64,000 nucleotides of DNA from Mytilus galloprovincialis (GCF_965363235.1 NC_134851.1:50782833-50846832); one strand, 5' to 3'. Shown: positions 23,001-33,800, counted from the first letter of the stretch. The notes: generated by a model from the sequence alone, not told the origin. A program made the numbers and translations.

Positions 23001-25971
23001 TATTATGACTACTGAAAACTCAATTTAACACATACCTCGCATGCCATAGTAAGAAAATCTTTCACAAAACTCTGTCCCCAGGATAAAGAAAACACTTTTA
23101 GGATAACCTCCATTGGATTCCTGTAAGAGAATAAAAATACAGTCATGGTTAAAATTAATATTAATTAATTGTAACTTCTAAAAAAAAAAATTACAACTAA
23201 TCATCTCAAGAAAATCATCATTTCTTTTTTCTTATTACCTCCCTTACACTGCTTTTAAATTGTCTAAATTGCCTTTTACCAGAAAAACCTGTTTCCACCT
23301 TTTTTGCCCCTATTTGCTAAATTATTTCAGCCATAAGCCCCCATAACCATCCCTTTGTAGTATGGAAACTTGTGGTATAATTTCAGAGAGATTTATACAC
23401 TTAAACACAAGTTATTCACTGGAAACTACAAAAATGCTTATTTAGGCCCCTTTTTGGCCCTAACTTATTAAAACCCCCTTAGAGCAAGAACCCCAAAACT
23501 CAATTCCAGCCTTTCCTTTGTAGTCAGAAACCTTGTAGTATAATTTTAGAGATATCCATACACTTAAACGCAAGTTATTGTCTGTAAACTAGAAAGATGC
23601 TTCTTTTTGGCCCCTTATTCCTACATGTTCGGGGAAATTAACCCAAAACTGAATCCCAGCCTTCCCTTTGTTATATGGAATAAGCATGCAAATTAATTAT
23701 ATTGATTTTTCAATGGTATTTCTAAATACATAGTAAGTGGCAAAGACACAAATTAAAGATAAAAACATAAACATAAAAAACATAAAACAAAAAACCCTAA
23801 AAAATCCCAATTAGAATATACCTTTGACCTTGCTGTTCCACTACTGCCATTTTGATTGTTCAGTAAGTTATCATCTGAAAAAGAAGTAACAAATGTTTCT
23901 ATATTGTTCATTCCAATTGCAATCTTAACAAACATACTAAATATTAAAATCAAACATTATTGAGTCAAACACTGGTTGTAAGCTGACTCTTAAGCTTTAA
24001 TTTGTTCTTCTGTTAATTAGTATAAAAAAGAAGATGTGGTATGATTGCCAATGAGACAACTATCCACAAAAGACCAAAATGACACAGACATTAACAACTA
24101 TAGGTCACCGTACGGCCTTCAACAATGAGCAAAGCCCATACCGCATAGTCAGCTATAAAAGGCCCCGATAAGATAATGTAAAACAATTCAAACGAGAAAA
24201 CTAGCGGCCTTATTTATGTAACAAAAAATTGAACGAAAAACAAATATGTAACACATAAACAAACGACAACCACTGAATTACAGGCTACTAGCCATTTCCA
24301 AATTTAAGGAGTTACAGATAATTTCATTGTTTATACTAATTTCAAACTTTTTTCAGCTGGACCAAAACATTACTTAACTTTCATGACACACCTTTTTTAC
24401 TTGCTTTTTGAGGCATGAAGAAATAAATTTGCAAAGGGTATGAAAAAAAAATGCAACTAATACACTGTCCACAGTAAGGACTATATTTGTAGACAAGTAA
24501 AATTAAGGAATGATAACCAGACCAATTATAGATGCTTCACATCCAGTGGCAAAATATACACAAAGATTGAGTATTATATTATTAAATTAGAATCAAACCT
24601 ATGATTTCGTCCTCATGAGAAGTGTATGTTACCATATATAAGTCCATTGAGGTGAGAAAATAAAATGACAATTTCTCAATATTTTTTATAATGCTACTGC
24701 TAGATTAGAAATCTAGTTACCTGTCTAGCATAATCAAGAATGCTGATTATCAAATAAACAAGGTTCTGTCTGTACTTTAAATTGTTACAAATCATATATA
24801 GTCCTGCTAATGCATGCATTAAAACAGCAAACTTTATACACCAATTATATTATAATAATAAAGTTTCTAATTATTTATAATAAAAAATATAGCAAACAAG
24901 AATGTGTCCATAGTACAGTACACAGATGCCGTACTCATAAATGGGGCATAAAAAAAGTTCACATATAAATGTATTCAATCTGCACATACAATCATTTCCA
25001 TACACGCATGCATATATAGATACATGTACACATAAAAAAATCTTCTTCAAAATCATGCAAAACAAATTGCCAAAATCCTACAGCAACTCCCATAACAACA
25101 ACAAATAGCATGGGTTATTTAGAGCTAATTGCATAATGCATGTAGAGTAAGAGTTTGGTTAGCTTGCTTCCTTTGTTTGTATATTGTACAATTGTAATTG
25201 GGATAACATTCAATTAAATTTTAATATAATGATATCTATCTTTATTGTTTGCAGATATCAGTCTTAATAACAATGCTTGAGCTAAAGTAGTTATCAAAGG
25301 TATCAGGATTATAATTTAATACGCCAGACGCACGTTTCATCTACATAAGACTCATCAGTGATGCTCAGATCAAAATAGTTGTAAAGCCAAACAAGTACAA
25401 AGTTGAAGAGCATTGAGGACCCAAAATTCCAAAAAGTTGTGTCAAATACGGGTAAGGTAATCTATTCCTGGGATAAGAAAATCCTTAGTTTTTTGGAAAA
25501 ATTCAAAGTTTTGTAACAGGAAATTTATAAAAATGATCACATAATTGATATTCATGTCAACACTGAAGTGCTGACTACTAGGCTGGTGATACCCTCGGGG
25601 GTGAAACGTCCACCAGCAGTGGTATCGACCAAGTTATGTACATAGTTATCATAGGATTATAATTTAATGTGTTTATACAAACAAAGCAAGTAATCAAACC
25701 GAAGACTTATTCTACAATTCAAGCATTAGGAAATTAGCTCTAAAACATAATATTAAGTGTTTATAAAACTCTCAACTTTAGCTTGTAGAGTTACCACTAG
25801 CATTAAGGGAATACAAGACAAACATAGGGTAAAAACCCCTCTAGGATTACAAAACAAAAGTGATAACTTGAAAGAAAACAAGAACAGTATTGTTGATATT
25901 AAGGATGAAATCAGACCTTCTTTAGAGAATAGAGTATATTCTTCCTCCTCATCAGAACTCCATGACGACAT
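1247..25971 (-). CDS. SLC15: Oligopeptide transporter, SLC15A1/SLC15A2 (PEPT/POT) type, 3' end missing
   Basis: Proton-coupled di/tripeptide symporter of the plasma membrane. Exons, transcript order: 25971-25917, 23874-23822, 23120-23036, 22562-22421, 19913-19836, 18118-18019, 17168-17078, 16660-16583, 15360-15278, 13607-13533, 12690-12601, 11750-11706, 10912-10877, 10105-10017, 9569-9488, 6803-6687, 6366-6208, 5420-5374, 4361-4230, 3493-3373, 1378-1247. All junctions are GT-AG with matching phase and sum to 630 codons. Family motifs seen: ExxERF with YYG (E53-F58), GAIIADGYLGRY (100-111), GTGGIKPCV (151-159), FYxxINxGS (182-190), WALGDQQ (304-310). Residues about 395-600 form a large extracellular insert between TM9 and TM10 with several N-glycosylation sequons; this is a PEPT1/2 trait and argues against SLC15A3/A4. 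The start ATG has an in-frame TAG two codons upstream. PEPTs are about 700-730 residues, so roughly 80-100 C-terminal residues are missing. Exons 4, 9 and 21 have tandemly copied edges. Confidence 0.93.
1296..2908 (-). repeat. 95-bp tandem array copying the acceptor edge of SLC15 exon 21
   Basis: Seventeen tandem copies of a 95-bp unit; the leftmost is the genuine exon edge. In gene orientation each unit is a branch/pyrimidine stretch ending TTTATTTCAG followed by about the first 80 bp of exon 21, which encodes the stretch ending in VPQYIVIT. Copies differ by a few substitutions; one near 1800-1820 has a short deletion and two carry small indels. The units have no good donor site, so only the copy next to the real exon body can be completed normally. 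Short open frames across the array are by-products of the exon-derived sequence. Confidence 0.95.
3673..3945. mobile_element. MITE-like repeat, copy 1
   Basis: Begins AAGGTGGTACC and ends GGTACCA, and is clearly similar in the same orientation to 37398-37672. Both share GACAAAAATATAAAAAT and AGTTATCTCCCTGTAGTGTT. Short, non-coding and bounded by inverted GGTACC-type ends, so it is best read as a non-autonomous DNA element in SLC15 intron 19. Confidence 0.6.
4577..4830 (+). repeat. Worn dispersed repeat (GATGTGGTA family)
   Basis: Carries diverged blocks of the repeat seen better at 24029-24313: a GATGTGGTA start, GGCCTTCAACAATGA with CCCATA, and a CAACCACTGAATTA block near the end. It lies just 5' of SLC15 exon 19 in gene orientation. 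Non-coding. Confidence 0.5.
5190..5372. repeat. About 30-bp tandem array beside SLC15 exon 18
   Basis: Five to six units built around AGATATATTGGAATCTTCC. The array ends immediately at the donor side of SLC15 exon 18 (5374-5420), and the last, worn unit runs into the splice donor. Unlike the arrays at exons 4, 9, 21 and EFHB exon 6, the unit contains no exon sequence. Confidence 0.8.
7977..8443. mobile_element. MITE with TTTCCGGTAAC inverted ends
   Basis: Left end AGGCC, an A-run, then TGTTTCCGGTAAC-like sequence and a GGGTCGGTAGGTCGG tract. The right end is the inverse, with CGGTCGGGTTACCGGAAACATCGATC, a T-run and CGGCCT. Inside are two long T-runs, one of 32 at 8048-8079. No coding content. 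It lies in the long SLC15 intron between exons 15 and 16. Confidence 0.6.
10293..10426. mobile_element. 134-bp near-perfect hairpin (foldback MITE)
   Basis: Two arms of about 55 bp, starting CTGTAATATTTTTTCTGTCT and ending with its reverse complement, surround a short centre containing AACGCGCG. The arms differ by only a few positions near GTCTATGAAGAAATAA. It sits in the SLC15 intron between exons 13 and 14. Confidence 0.85.
10967..11345. repeat. 41-bp tandem array, 9 copies
   Basis: Nine head-to-tail units around CATTCAGACAAGGTTTCAAC with a 41-bp period, in the SLC15 intron between exons 12 and 13, about 55 bp from exon 13. The unit shows no similarity to the neighbouring exons. Since 41 is not a multiple of three, the 106-codon open frame through it is only a result of the repeat lacking stops in one reading. 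Confidence 0.9.
11816..11960 (-). repeat. Dispersed repeat (GATGTGGTATGA family), inverse copy
   Basis: Reverse-complement copy with GTTAATTTCTGTGTCATTTG and CATACCACATCTTC, matching 24029-24313 and 41575-41715. Short and non-coding; it lies in the SLC15 intron between exons 11 and 12, just upstream of exon 12 in gene orientation. Confidence 0.6.
12085..12540. repeat. Dispersed bivalve repeat (AACAAGAGCTGTGTCGCTCACC type)
   Basis: The stretch opens with a motif I recognise as frequent in bivalve non-coding DNA and has two similar blocks with TTAGATCTTACTTT-like sequence. Coding content is absent. Boundaries are approximate. It lies in the SLC15 intron between exons 11 and 12. Confidence 0.4.
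14053..14870 (-). mobile_element. Mutator-like (MULE) element with FLYWCH-type transposase remnants
   Basis: Flanked by an 11-bp direct repeat CATTATTGTGG (14042-14052 and 14871-14881), the size expected of a Mutator-type target duplication. Both ends carry clustered TTTGCGCCA/TTGGCGCAA motifs in opposite orientation, about five at the left and four at the right. On the minus strand 14695-14436 reads as an open segment with HTHETDP and then a basic, helical stretch, which resembles the linker after the FLYWCH zinc finger in animal MULE proteins. A second piece (14427-14239, another frame) has TWIQEWTFN, resembling the W-x-x-DGTF start of the transposase core. The two are separated by a TAG and a frame change, so the protein is dead. 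It sits in the SLC15 intron between exons 9 and 10. Confidence 0.75.
15128..15277 (-). repeat. Two worn copies of the donor half of SLC15 exon 9
   Basis: The intron just downstream of exon 9 repeats the exon's last part twice. Each copy has an AATGAGG-AC-AGTGGGG-like block matching the exon segment that encodes PPTGNLIGRVFKC. The nearer copy (about 15204-15270) keeps a GTAAG donor next to an expanded A-run. The farther copy (about 15130-15203) has lost it and has a G-run. Spacing is about 63 and 83 bp because of these run-length changes. Confidence 0.75.
15815..16014 (+). repeat. Dispersed repeat with inverse partner at 29219-29423
   Basis: Shares GAGAATGGAAATGGGGAATG, GGTCACCAACAGGTCTTCAA and CCCGCACCCGGAGGCGTC with the reverse complement of 29219-29423. 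I recognise the family as common in mussel DNA. Non-coding; in the SLC15 intron between exons 8 and 9. Confidence 0.75.
16748..16779. repeat. (CTT)n microsatellite
   Basis: About ten CTT triplets in the SLC15 intron between exons 7 and 8. Confidence 0.9.
19715..19802. repeat. Short hairpin element (GCCTGGGTATCATCC ends)
   Basis: CAGCCTGGGTATCATCC at the left and its reverse complement at the right enclose two copies of an ATATCAGC/GCTGATAT core. A related ATATCAGCC motif family occurs at 19235 and inside the hairpin at 59071-59195. Located just downstream of SLC15 exon 5 in gene orientation. Confidence 0.65.
20290..22432 (-). repeat. 77-bp tandem array copying the donor edge of SLC15 exon 4
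   Basis: About 27 extra copies of a 77-bp unit run directly into the genuine exon 4 (22421-22562). In gene orientation a unit reads from CTCTGTTACTTTAG through the segment encoding PLFGAIIADGYLGRY to CAG and a consensus GTAAGTTA donor. Most copies keep both the GTAAG and the internal TTTAG. Some have short deletions, such as near 21385, and substitutions such as GATAAC for GATAGC are shared between non-adjacent units, which suggests higher-order duplication or gene conversion. Confidence 0.95.
23220..23690. repeat. Two-copy repeat in SLC15 intron 2
   Basis: Two blocks of roughly 200 bp share CCTTTGTAGT, TATAATTT-AGAGA, CACTTAAAC-CAAGTTATT and GGCCCCT-TT motifs. Sequence is non-coding and moderately diverged between the copies. 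It probably belongs to a dispersed bivalve repeat. Confidence 0.55.
24029..24313 (+). repeat. Dispersed repeat (GATGTGGTATGATTGCC family), best copy
   Basis: Contains GAAGATGTGGTATGATTGCC, AATGAGACAACTATCCACAA, CCGTACGGCCTTCAACAATG and CAACCACTGAATTACAGGCT. Similar copies lie at 26907-27090 and 42972-43222 in the same orientation, and at 11816 and 41575 inverted. Shorter pieces lie near 17283 and 36112. The family is familiar from Mytilus sequences; its class (SINE or MITE) cannot be decided here. Confidence 0.8.
25318..25470 (+). repeat. Dispersed repeat (CACGTTTCATCTACA family)
   Basis: Shares CCAGACGCACGTTTC-TCTAC, AGACTCATCAGTGA and AAGTTGAAGAGCATTGAGGA with 33897-34012. A shorter inverse piece (ACTGATGAGTCTTTTGTAGAC) is near 46445. 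Non-coding. Confidence 0.75.
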
Positions 25972-26906
25972 GATCTAGAATAGAAGATGTAACTCCATAT
26001 ATTTCAAGCCTTGCATTATTATAAGAGTGACATCACCTCATAACAGTTCAATAACAATTTTTTAAAATTTCTGTAACTATTCTTTCACTTCAGAATTCTA
26101 ATTTTAAATAACATCAATTTAGTTTAAAATTTATCTGAATATTATGTATGAGAATCAGCAATTTCCAATTTTCTCAAATAATATATCTGAGAGTATACAC
26201 CTTCAGCTAAAAGGTAAAATAACAAAAGAAAATTATCTCCAAGAAAAACACATATCATGCCTATCAGAAAGTTCCTTATCAAATGGCAAAATTATTAACC
26301 CAAACAAATCAACTGACTTGGTACAGGCATTTCTTTATGTAGGAAATGGTAGATTAAGCCAGTGTTATAGCTACCTAATTTAACCTCTAAAAAACTTTCT
26401 ACCACCTTAACACAGCAATGAACTCTGCAAGATGGACCAGGAAAGGTTGTCACATACGAATGGATGAATGGATGACTGCTTAATTTCCCAATTAAAAGCA
26501 TATTTAGAACATGAATATGATGATGTGATATGAGTATAAATGCTGAGCTGGAGTTTTTACGATTGTTCAAATGGTAACAATCCACATGTCATCTTCCCAG
26601 GACACATTTTTCAGACTCCAAGTCAATCAGTCTTTGCTAATTACTCATTAATTCCACCTGCTTAGTGAAGAAGCAGAAAATACAAAATGTCAAATGTAAC
26701 AATAAACAATGAACAATAAATCATAAAAATGAGGTCAAGGTCAGACCTGTACACCATACAATCATTATACATGCACCTAATATAATGACATTTTCCTTAT
26801 ACAATTTAATATCCAAAGTATATGTGTATAATGGCCCAAACCACAAAAACATAACATTGATAATAAAACCATGATCAGGTGAACCCTATCTGACTGGCAT
26901 ATAAAA

Positions 26907-27090
26907 AAGAAGATGTGGTATGATTACCAATGAGACAACTCTCTACAAGAGAAAAAATGACACACAAATTAACAACTATTGGTCACACTTACGGCTTTCA
27001 ACACTGAGAAAAGCCCTTTACGCATAGTCAGCTATAAAAGCCCCAAAAATGACAAATGTAAAATGATTCAAACGAGAAAACTTGTAACGC
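26907..27090 (+). repeat. Dispersed repeat (GATGTGGTATGATT family)
   Basis: Second clear copy of the family at 24029-24313, with AGAAGATGTGGTATGATTAC, AATGAGACAACTCTCTACAA and AAACGAGAAAACTTGTAACG. Shorter at its end than the 24-kb copy. Confidence 0.75.
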
Positions 27091-28594
27091 ATACCAACTT
27101 CTCAAGGTTCCCGTATACCAAACATAGTTATCAAAGTTCTTAAAAGTACAGTTGAGCTCATAACCAAATACATTTTGTAAGTTGCATGTTGAGACTTCCC
27201 CCTAGAGAAAATTAGTTTGACACAAAAGTTAACATTCTTTTCACTAGCCTTTAAATTTGACAAATATAAATAGTTTACAGTCAAATCTCAGTCATAGCTG
27301 TTGTGAAATTTACTTACCTACATGCATACAAGTAACAATGGTAAAACAAAAATTGGGCTATTTCATAGGACATGCACATTCTTAATTTCTATGTCAAGCT
27401 ATCAAATAAGATTGCAAAAATAGTGTTTACAGAGAATTCATTAATGAGTAAAAAATATAAAAATCAACCCTAAAAATGTAAAAACATGCATAAAAAAATT
27501 TATTGACCTATAAAATTGAAAAATTATCAAACAGAGGATCATTTGAACTTTAGGCCATGCACACAATGTTTATACCAATTCAAGCACCCTGATGATAATT
27601 CAAAACAAAATAGCTCACAAAGAACCACTGCATCTGTAAAAAACATAAACGTTTACCTAAAATAAACAGATAATCACTGTTGGACTTATCAAAGAGGTAT
27701 ATTTTTTGTACACAAATAACACACATTTTCCCTTTAAAACTGGGAACCAGCTGATGCTCCACATGGTTTCAGCTTTATAAATTTGTATGACAGCAGAGGT
27801 GGAACCCTGACCAGTTAGGGCAAGTATGAACACAACACTCAAGCTTAATACAGCTCTGAATTTGGATTGTGATTAAATAGCTAACACAGCATTGGTTTCT
27901 GACACAGAATGCATACAGTGGTCTAAGAACTTAAATTTTGAAAATGGACATTTACCTTTTATGGTCCAATATCCAAAATCTAAATACATGGTTAGATTCA
28001 GCACATCAAAGAACCCCAAGAATTCAATTTTTTATGAAATAAAAAAAAGTTCAATTTTGGACCCTTTAGACCTCTGCAATGTGGACCAATTTGATAACAG
28101 GGTTCAAATATGATTCAAAGAGCAGATTGCTCTGAGGGATACGATTGCCATTGTTTTCATTGATACATGTATTAGTATTATTTTTAAAAATAATTCAACT
28201 GCATGAGTAAAATACTCGTAAAATGTAATTTACATAATCTGAATAGCTATTCAACTTTAAAAATAGCCAATCCTCGATACAAGTCTATGAACAATGTACT
28301 TATTGTCTTTTATTTTTGTACTATTAATTCCAAGTTAACTTTCCACAGCAGTCACTTAGAGTGAGAGAAGGTATTTCACTTCATTCCTTATCACCTATTT
28401 TCCTATGTGAATTCTAGGTGGAACCCCTATTCCTAACTCTTTAAATATTTAATTTCCTTTGGGTCAGTGGGCATGACTCCTTTCCGTACACATTCCTCTG
28501 TTTAAATTGCGATGGGTTTTAATATAATATAACGTCTATTGACAGAACGAGTCAATTTTTCTCGACGTATCGTCGTTTGACGAAAGTTACTTAC

Positions 28595-28675
28595 AGAAAG
28601 GAGACAACTCAAAGCGATAATATGGAAGACTCCATTTTGGCTGAAGGGGTGTTCTAGTTACACCTTTACGTTGTG
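28595..28675 (-). other. Candidate non-coding first exon of SLC15
   Basis: On the minus strand this segment ends CCTTTCT followed by a strong GTAAGTAAC donor, and the SLC15 start exon is preceded by an acceptor-like TTCTATTCTAG, so a spliced 5' leader is likely. The segment contains GCCAAAATGG followed by a seven-codon extension and TGA, a possible short upstream reading frame. No transcript evidence is available; the call rests on splice-site quality and local base composition. Confidence 0.25.
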
Positions 28676-29218
28676 GACTACATTAATTTTAGTTTAAATG
28701 ATGCAAATGATTTAAAATTATGCAAATACAATAACCCTCAACAGCAGACAGACATAGAAAGGATCTCGTGAGTTTCAAATTAATCAATGGAGTGGGGAAT
28801 CCAGAGCAACCATTCAATCTGATACGCCTTCAAGTCAAGAAAACAAGACTTGTGATTTGTAGCAAGGACGTATATTAAATGTTAATTAAATGACCTCCAT
28901 TTCTTTATGGAAGTACAATATCAAATATCAGTTTCATAACGGTGACATATGAAATCTCCACTTCAGTTCTTATATGACAGAAATTGATTTATCGATTGGA
29001 ATTCAGAGAACTCTTACATCTTCTGACATCAGACTCGGACTTCTCTTGAACTGAATTTTAATGTGCGTATTGTTATGCGTTTACTTTTCTGCAATGGCTA
29101 GAGGTATAGGGGGAGGGTTGAGATCTCACAAACATGTTTAACCCCGCCACATTTTTGCGCCTGTCCCAAGTCAGGAGCCTCTGGCCTTTGTTAGTCTTGT
29201 ATTATTTTAACTTTTAGT

Positions 29219-29423
29219 TTCTTGTGTACAATTTGGAGTTTAGTATGGCGTTCATTATCACTGATCTAGTATATATTTGTTTAGGGGCCAGCTAAAAGAC
29301 GCCTCCGGGTGCGGGAATTTCTCGTTGTATTGAAGACCTGTTGGTGACCTTCTGCTGTTGTCTGCTCTATGGTCGGGTTGTTGTCTCTTGGGCACATTCC
29401 CCATTTCCATTCTCAATTTTAAC
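29219..29423 (-). repeat. Dispersed repeat, inverse partner of 15815-16014
   Basis: Reads TTGTGTACAATTTGGAGTTT through GACGCCTCCGGGTGCGGGAA to ATTCCCCATTTCCATTCTC, the reverse complement of the copy in the SLC15 intron. Confidence 0.75.
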
Positions 29424-30124
29424 TCTTGCATGTTATCAAAACTGGGGAATTCCCTCTGGCATGTTTCTAAATTTATAAAACACTAAATATAAAAACTGCT
29501 TAATTCTGATTTTCCGTGTTGTTAAAAACATGCATACAAGTCAAGGGAAATATCGACACATGAAGATTATGAGAAGAACATTATAGGACAGTTGTTTAAA
29601 TTCAATCCTTTTGTTTTTATACCATTTAAAGCAAGACAATCTCAAGAATCCGAAATGTTCCTTGATGTTTAGAATAAAACAGTTGACGTGAGGGCATGGC
29701 CCTGAGACAATGGTATAATTCTACAGATTGCTTAAAAGCAATTGTATCCCAAAAAATCTAAATACATGGTTAGATTCAGCATATCAAAGAACCCCATATA
29801 TTCAACCTTTGATGGAAATAAACAAAGTCAAATTTTACATCACAAAACAAATATTTTTCTGTCACAGTGTTCTATGATGCATTTTCCTTGTCAATGACCT
29901 TGTAGGTCAAAATGGCAGTTTAATTATAATATGGAAATGTGTCTGTTGTCCCTAACTAAGTCATGTCAGTAACTGGTTCGATGTTGTTAGTGGACCAGAC
30001 TTAGCCTGGGGTAGTCCAAATAATTTTGACATATTGAAAGGCTATTATATTTTTTTCTTTGATGCCTTACATTGATGCAGGAAGGTGTCAAAGTAAAAAT
30101 TTAAAATTTAAATCGGATTTACGC

Positions 30125-30480
30125 AAATCAAATCAAATCAAATAATTTTATTGGTGTAAATTCCTATACAGAAATGATACCAGCTGACATTTACAAAATA
30201 CAAATACAAAAATAAACAAACAAACAAACAAACAAAAACTTATTTTCTCAATGATAAGAGATACATATGTTATGCATGAAAAAGCACAGCTGGTAAAATT
30301 ACAGTTGGCTAACAACTTTACCATTAGTTTTCAAAGCATCTGAAAACTGTGAATTGTCAGCCCGTGTCTCTGTAGCACCATAAGATTCCATGCATTGGCA
30401 GAGAAATTTATCATTTATAACTATGACAAGAATTTCTGGTATTGTTTATAGTTTTTGCCACTTGTCAAATTAATTTTCCA
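30125..30480 (-). mobile_element. Possible 5'-truncated non-LTR retrotransposon tail
   Basis: Read on the minus strand the segment ends in a short (TTTGA)n microsatellite, a common 3' end of non-LTR elements, preceded by a CAAACAAACAAA-type simple repeat in the other orientation. A short open stretch ends in SQL and a stop. No reverse transcriptase motif is visible, so this is a weak call. Confidence 0.3.
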
Positions 30481-30722
30481 GAATCTGACTCAAAAGAACG
30501 TTTGACAATATTCTAAATCCCAAAACGTACACGAATTCGAAAAATTATGGACTGGCTTTTTTGTTTTTCCTGAAAGAAAAAATAATCCCAGTCAATTTGA
30601 AAACACCATAAAATATAATTCCCTGTTATTTCTACTGAATTCTTCAAAAAGACCATCGATTTTTGTATTCGAAACTGTTAGTCTCAACCACTTCAGCATG
30701 TGGAATTGACCTTGTGACCTTT

Positions 30723-30736
30723 GTTGCCAGGGCATT
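30723..30736 (+). promoter_or_regulatory. X-box-like site upstream of EFHB
   Basis: GTTGCCAGGGCATT, 153 bp before the EFHB start codon, matches the first half of the RFX X-box (GTNRCC, spacer, RGYAAC) and departs from it at the last two bases. RFX factors commonly drive ciliary genes, which fits EFHB. One half-site match in A+T-rich DNA can occur by chance. Confidence 0.3.
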
Positions 30737-30888
30737 GTCAACAAAAGAGGACTTGGAGCAAAGTGGTCGTATCTTTTTGTATATATTGTAGCATTTATGC
30801 TACAGGTAGTTTCATAGATGCTACAAAATCATTCTTGAAATAGGAGTTACAAATTTCGCGCAAAAAGAATACAAAACCACAGAATACA

Positions 30889-33800
30889 ATGTCTTCTGAA
30901 ACTCAAGTAAGGCTACCCAGTCTCAATGGGGGCATATACACTGGCAAATTTAAGGACTGGTCACCATCTCTTCGTCCAGTAAGTAATCCATAATTTGTAT
31001 TTTAAATTAAATCTTCTTATAAGCAAAACAATCATGCAACTGTCTATATTTGTAACAATATAGAATTAATTTAAGACATATTACTATTAGTCACAAATAA
31101 TACACGATTACCATCAGATCATATGTTTTCGTACCTCACATGAATTTGTACCATGCATGCTTTTTTAATGGAAATTTTGACCTCACAATGCATTCATAAT
31201 AGCATGAAAACCCAAGAGATGAGGATATTCAATTTGTCTGCAGTTTCTTTGGTCAGCCAGGATTAGCGATAATTAAGGTGTATTGTTTACGTCACAATAA
31301 AAAATATCTGACACCACAATGGAAAAGTGACCTGTATGATGTCAAAAATTCAACAGCCGCAGATTCTTTGGTCAAGGGGCACAGATTTCCAAATAGCAAT
31401 AAGATCTATTTCAAAACTTTGTTAAACTGTACATGACATAGTCATAATATTATACATTTTGTAGTAATCTGGCTGTAGTGTCATGTACATGCATGCTGTT
31501 AAGGGTACAAGACAAATTATATTTAGCACCTGGTCAAATCGTCACTTATGGAAAAAGTCAAATTGCCATCCAATAATATTTGAAATATTATACATTTTTG
31601 TATATAAATAATTCTAAAAATGTATAAATGATCTATTTATTTTTATTTATTAAAAAAATTATTGGATTTTGATTTTAATTTATCATGCATTACATCGTTA
31701 AAAATCATCCAGCAGATAGAATACATTCATTAAGTTAATTATTTGAAATTTTTTTTACATTCTATGACTGATGAATGATGTATTGATAAGTTTTTTTTCA
31801 ATTAAATTATCAACAAGTTTGTTGTTTAAACACTATACAGGTACATTTGTAGTTATTGATGTTTTATTCCTCAAAAACTTAAATAAAAAACAATGAAGCC
31901 AAAGCTGTTAGAATTAGAAGCAAAACTAGCACTACAGTTGTTGAATGTTACAACCACCACGACTACACAGTTTCCTTGTTTAACTTGATTTTAAATATAC
32001 AATGTAAATGCATAGTTTACAACACAAAAAACTATTTGCTCATATATCAGTGAGCATATCTGAAGATAACGCTGATTTTTGTATGAAGTCTAAATTGTAT
32101 AAATGTATTTATTGTTTATTTCAGGCTGGGAAGCTGACAGTATCAGGAGATACTGCTGAACTATGTATGAAACCTAAAAATGATAGGGTGGGTAAAAAAT
32201 TATAAAAGTTAATTTGAAAACAATGACGAATCAATTCAAAGGCGTTGACTTTTAAATTCATTATGCAAATCTTTTGTTGTCATTATTTTATGTTGGTTGG
32301 TATGTTGATTATAAATGTTTATGAAAAATTTCTGTAAGAAGGTTTATCTGAAGAAGAAAAAATAATCATTCAACTCAGCCACTACATTTATTTGTTGCTC
32401 AAATATAAAATTTTTGAGACAATTATATTAAATTTTTAAAAATTTATTTACATTTAGTCTCCATCAGCTGACATAATTCGTAGATTTCGAGCCACTGTTC
32501 GTCCTGATGCTGGCCAAATGAGGGTGTTTTATGGAAGAGCTCAGGACCCTCACCAACAATGGGCAGCTGAAATGACACATGGCATCAACACAACATCATC
32601 AAACACAGCTGGAGAACTTGCCAATCCACCTCCTAAAACACTTTTTAATCAAAGAAAATTAGACAGAAAAGAAAATATCTATGCCAGTCATATAAGAGCT
32701 CCTCTTGGTATTTCACATGAGCAGTCACATGGTTTACCTAGAGGACTCAACAGGGACCAATTCACATTTGGAATTCCTACAGAGCTAGGTATGTTAGAAA
32801 TAAATTTTCTGTATAATTACATTATTCCTCTAAATTTTTTTGGCATTTTCTATTTCTCAAAGTTATGGTTAATCTCTTATCATACAAATTTTTGTTTTCA
32901 ATGAAACATATTATCAAACAAATTTGTAAAGAGGAAATACATCCTACACAATAATTCTTGAAAGTATGGTAAATATTTTTAATTATGATTAAAATGCACT
33001 GAAAATTGGAACATCAGCTTTTACTTGCAGCATGATTATAAAAAAGATAGATTCAAAAGAATGCAAACATTTGTTATTTATTCCATTTTTCTTCTCATAT
33101 TACCATGGTAGTTGAACACTTTTATTTACATTCTTGTACAAAGAATAAGGGAAAATCAGGGTTTAAAAAAGTCCTCATTTTCCAAGATTTTACTTTTTAG
33201 GCTTTAGCAATAAACAAAATAAATGTGATACTCAAATGAAATAATGTTCAATGCTTTTTCAATAGATATTGGTGCTGGTGGTTTGATAAATCCTAACAAG
33301 ACATATGCTGAAGTCGAGGCAGAATCTGCAGTTGGAATGGAATTATACAGAGAAACACACAAAAACTTTGATGTTGGCGAAAAACTTCATCGTGGATATA
33401 CTCAACCTAGTTTCTTCCCAGACAAAAAATTTGGCATTCCAACACCTCACAATAATGAAGGAATCAAAGTCAAGAAAACTCTTAAATGGATGCACGAAAC
33501 AGAACAAGAAAAGGCAACTAAAATTGTATCCAAACGTGTTGATGACTTCAGAGAAAGATCACAACCCATACTTGGACAAGTGCATGATCCGTAAGGTTTT
33601 CTTAGATATTTGATGATTCTTTCACATTCATCTTTTTCATTTCATATTTTTTATTGCTACTTAGAGTGTTAGTCTCTTTAAAATTTTGATATTTCAAATC
33701 TTTCTAATTTTACATTTTGGTTGACCATTACAAAATTTCAATTTTCAGAGAACATAAAAGTTACATTTAGTTGTTTTAAAAAAAATTTGTTATGAATTTC

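Larger units (their letters stand above)
25972..30888. other. Divergent intergenic region between SLC15 and EFHB
   Basis: About 4.9 kb between the two start codons, containing the 5' ends of both genes plus dispersed repeats (26907-27090, 27975-28060 paired with 29750-29835, 29219-29423, and a retrotransposon tail at 30125-30480). A small CpG-bearing patch at about 28540-28680 is the least A+T-rich part and is the best candidate for SLC15 promoter or leader sequence. No protein-coding exon other than those listed is supported. Confidence 0.5.

Noticed and set aside
1247..25971. SLC15A4 (lysosomal) identity for the transporter
   Set aside because: The ~200-residue insert between TM9 and TM10 is a PEPT1/PEPT2 feature and is absent from SLC15A3/A4.
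25757..25978. 73-codon plus-strand frame opposite the SLC15 start
   Set aside because: It is antisense to the SLC15 first coding exon, which fits the family and splices in phase.
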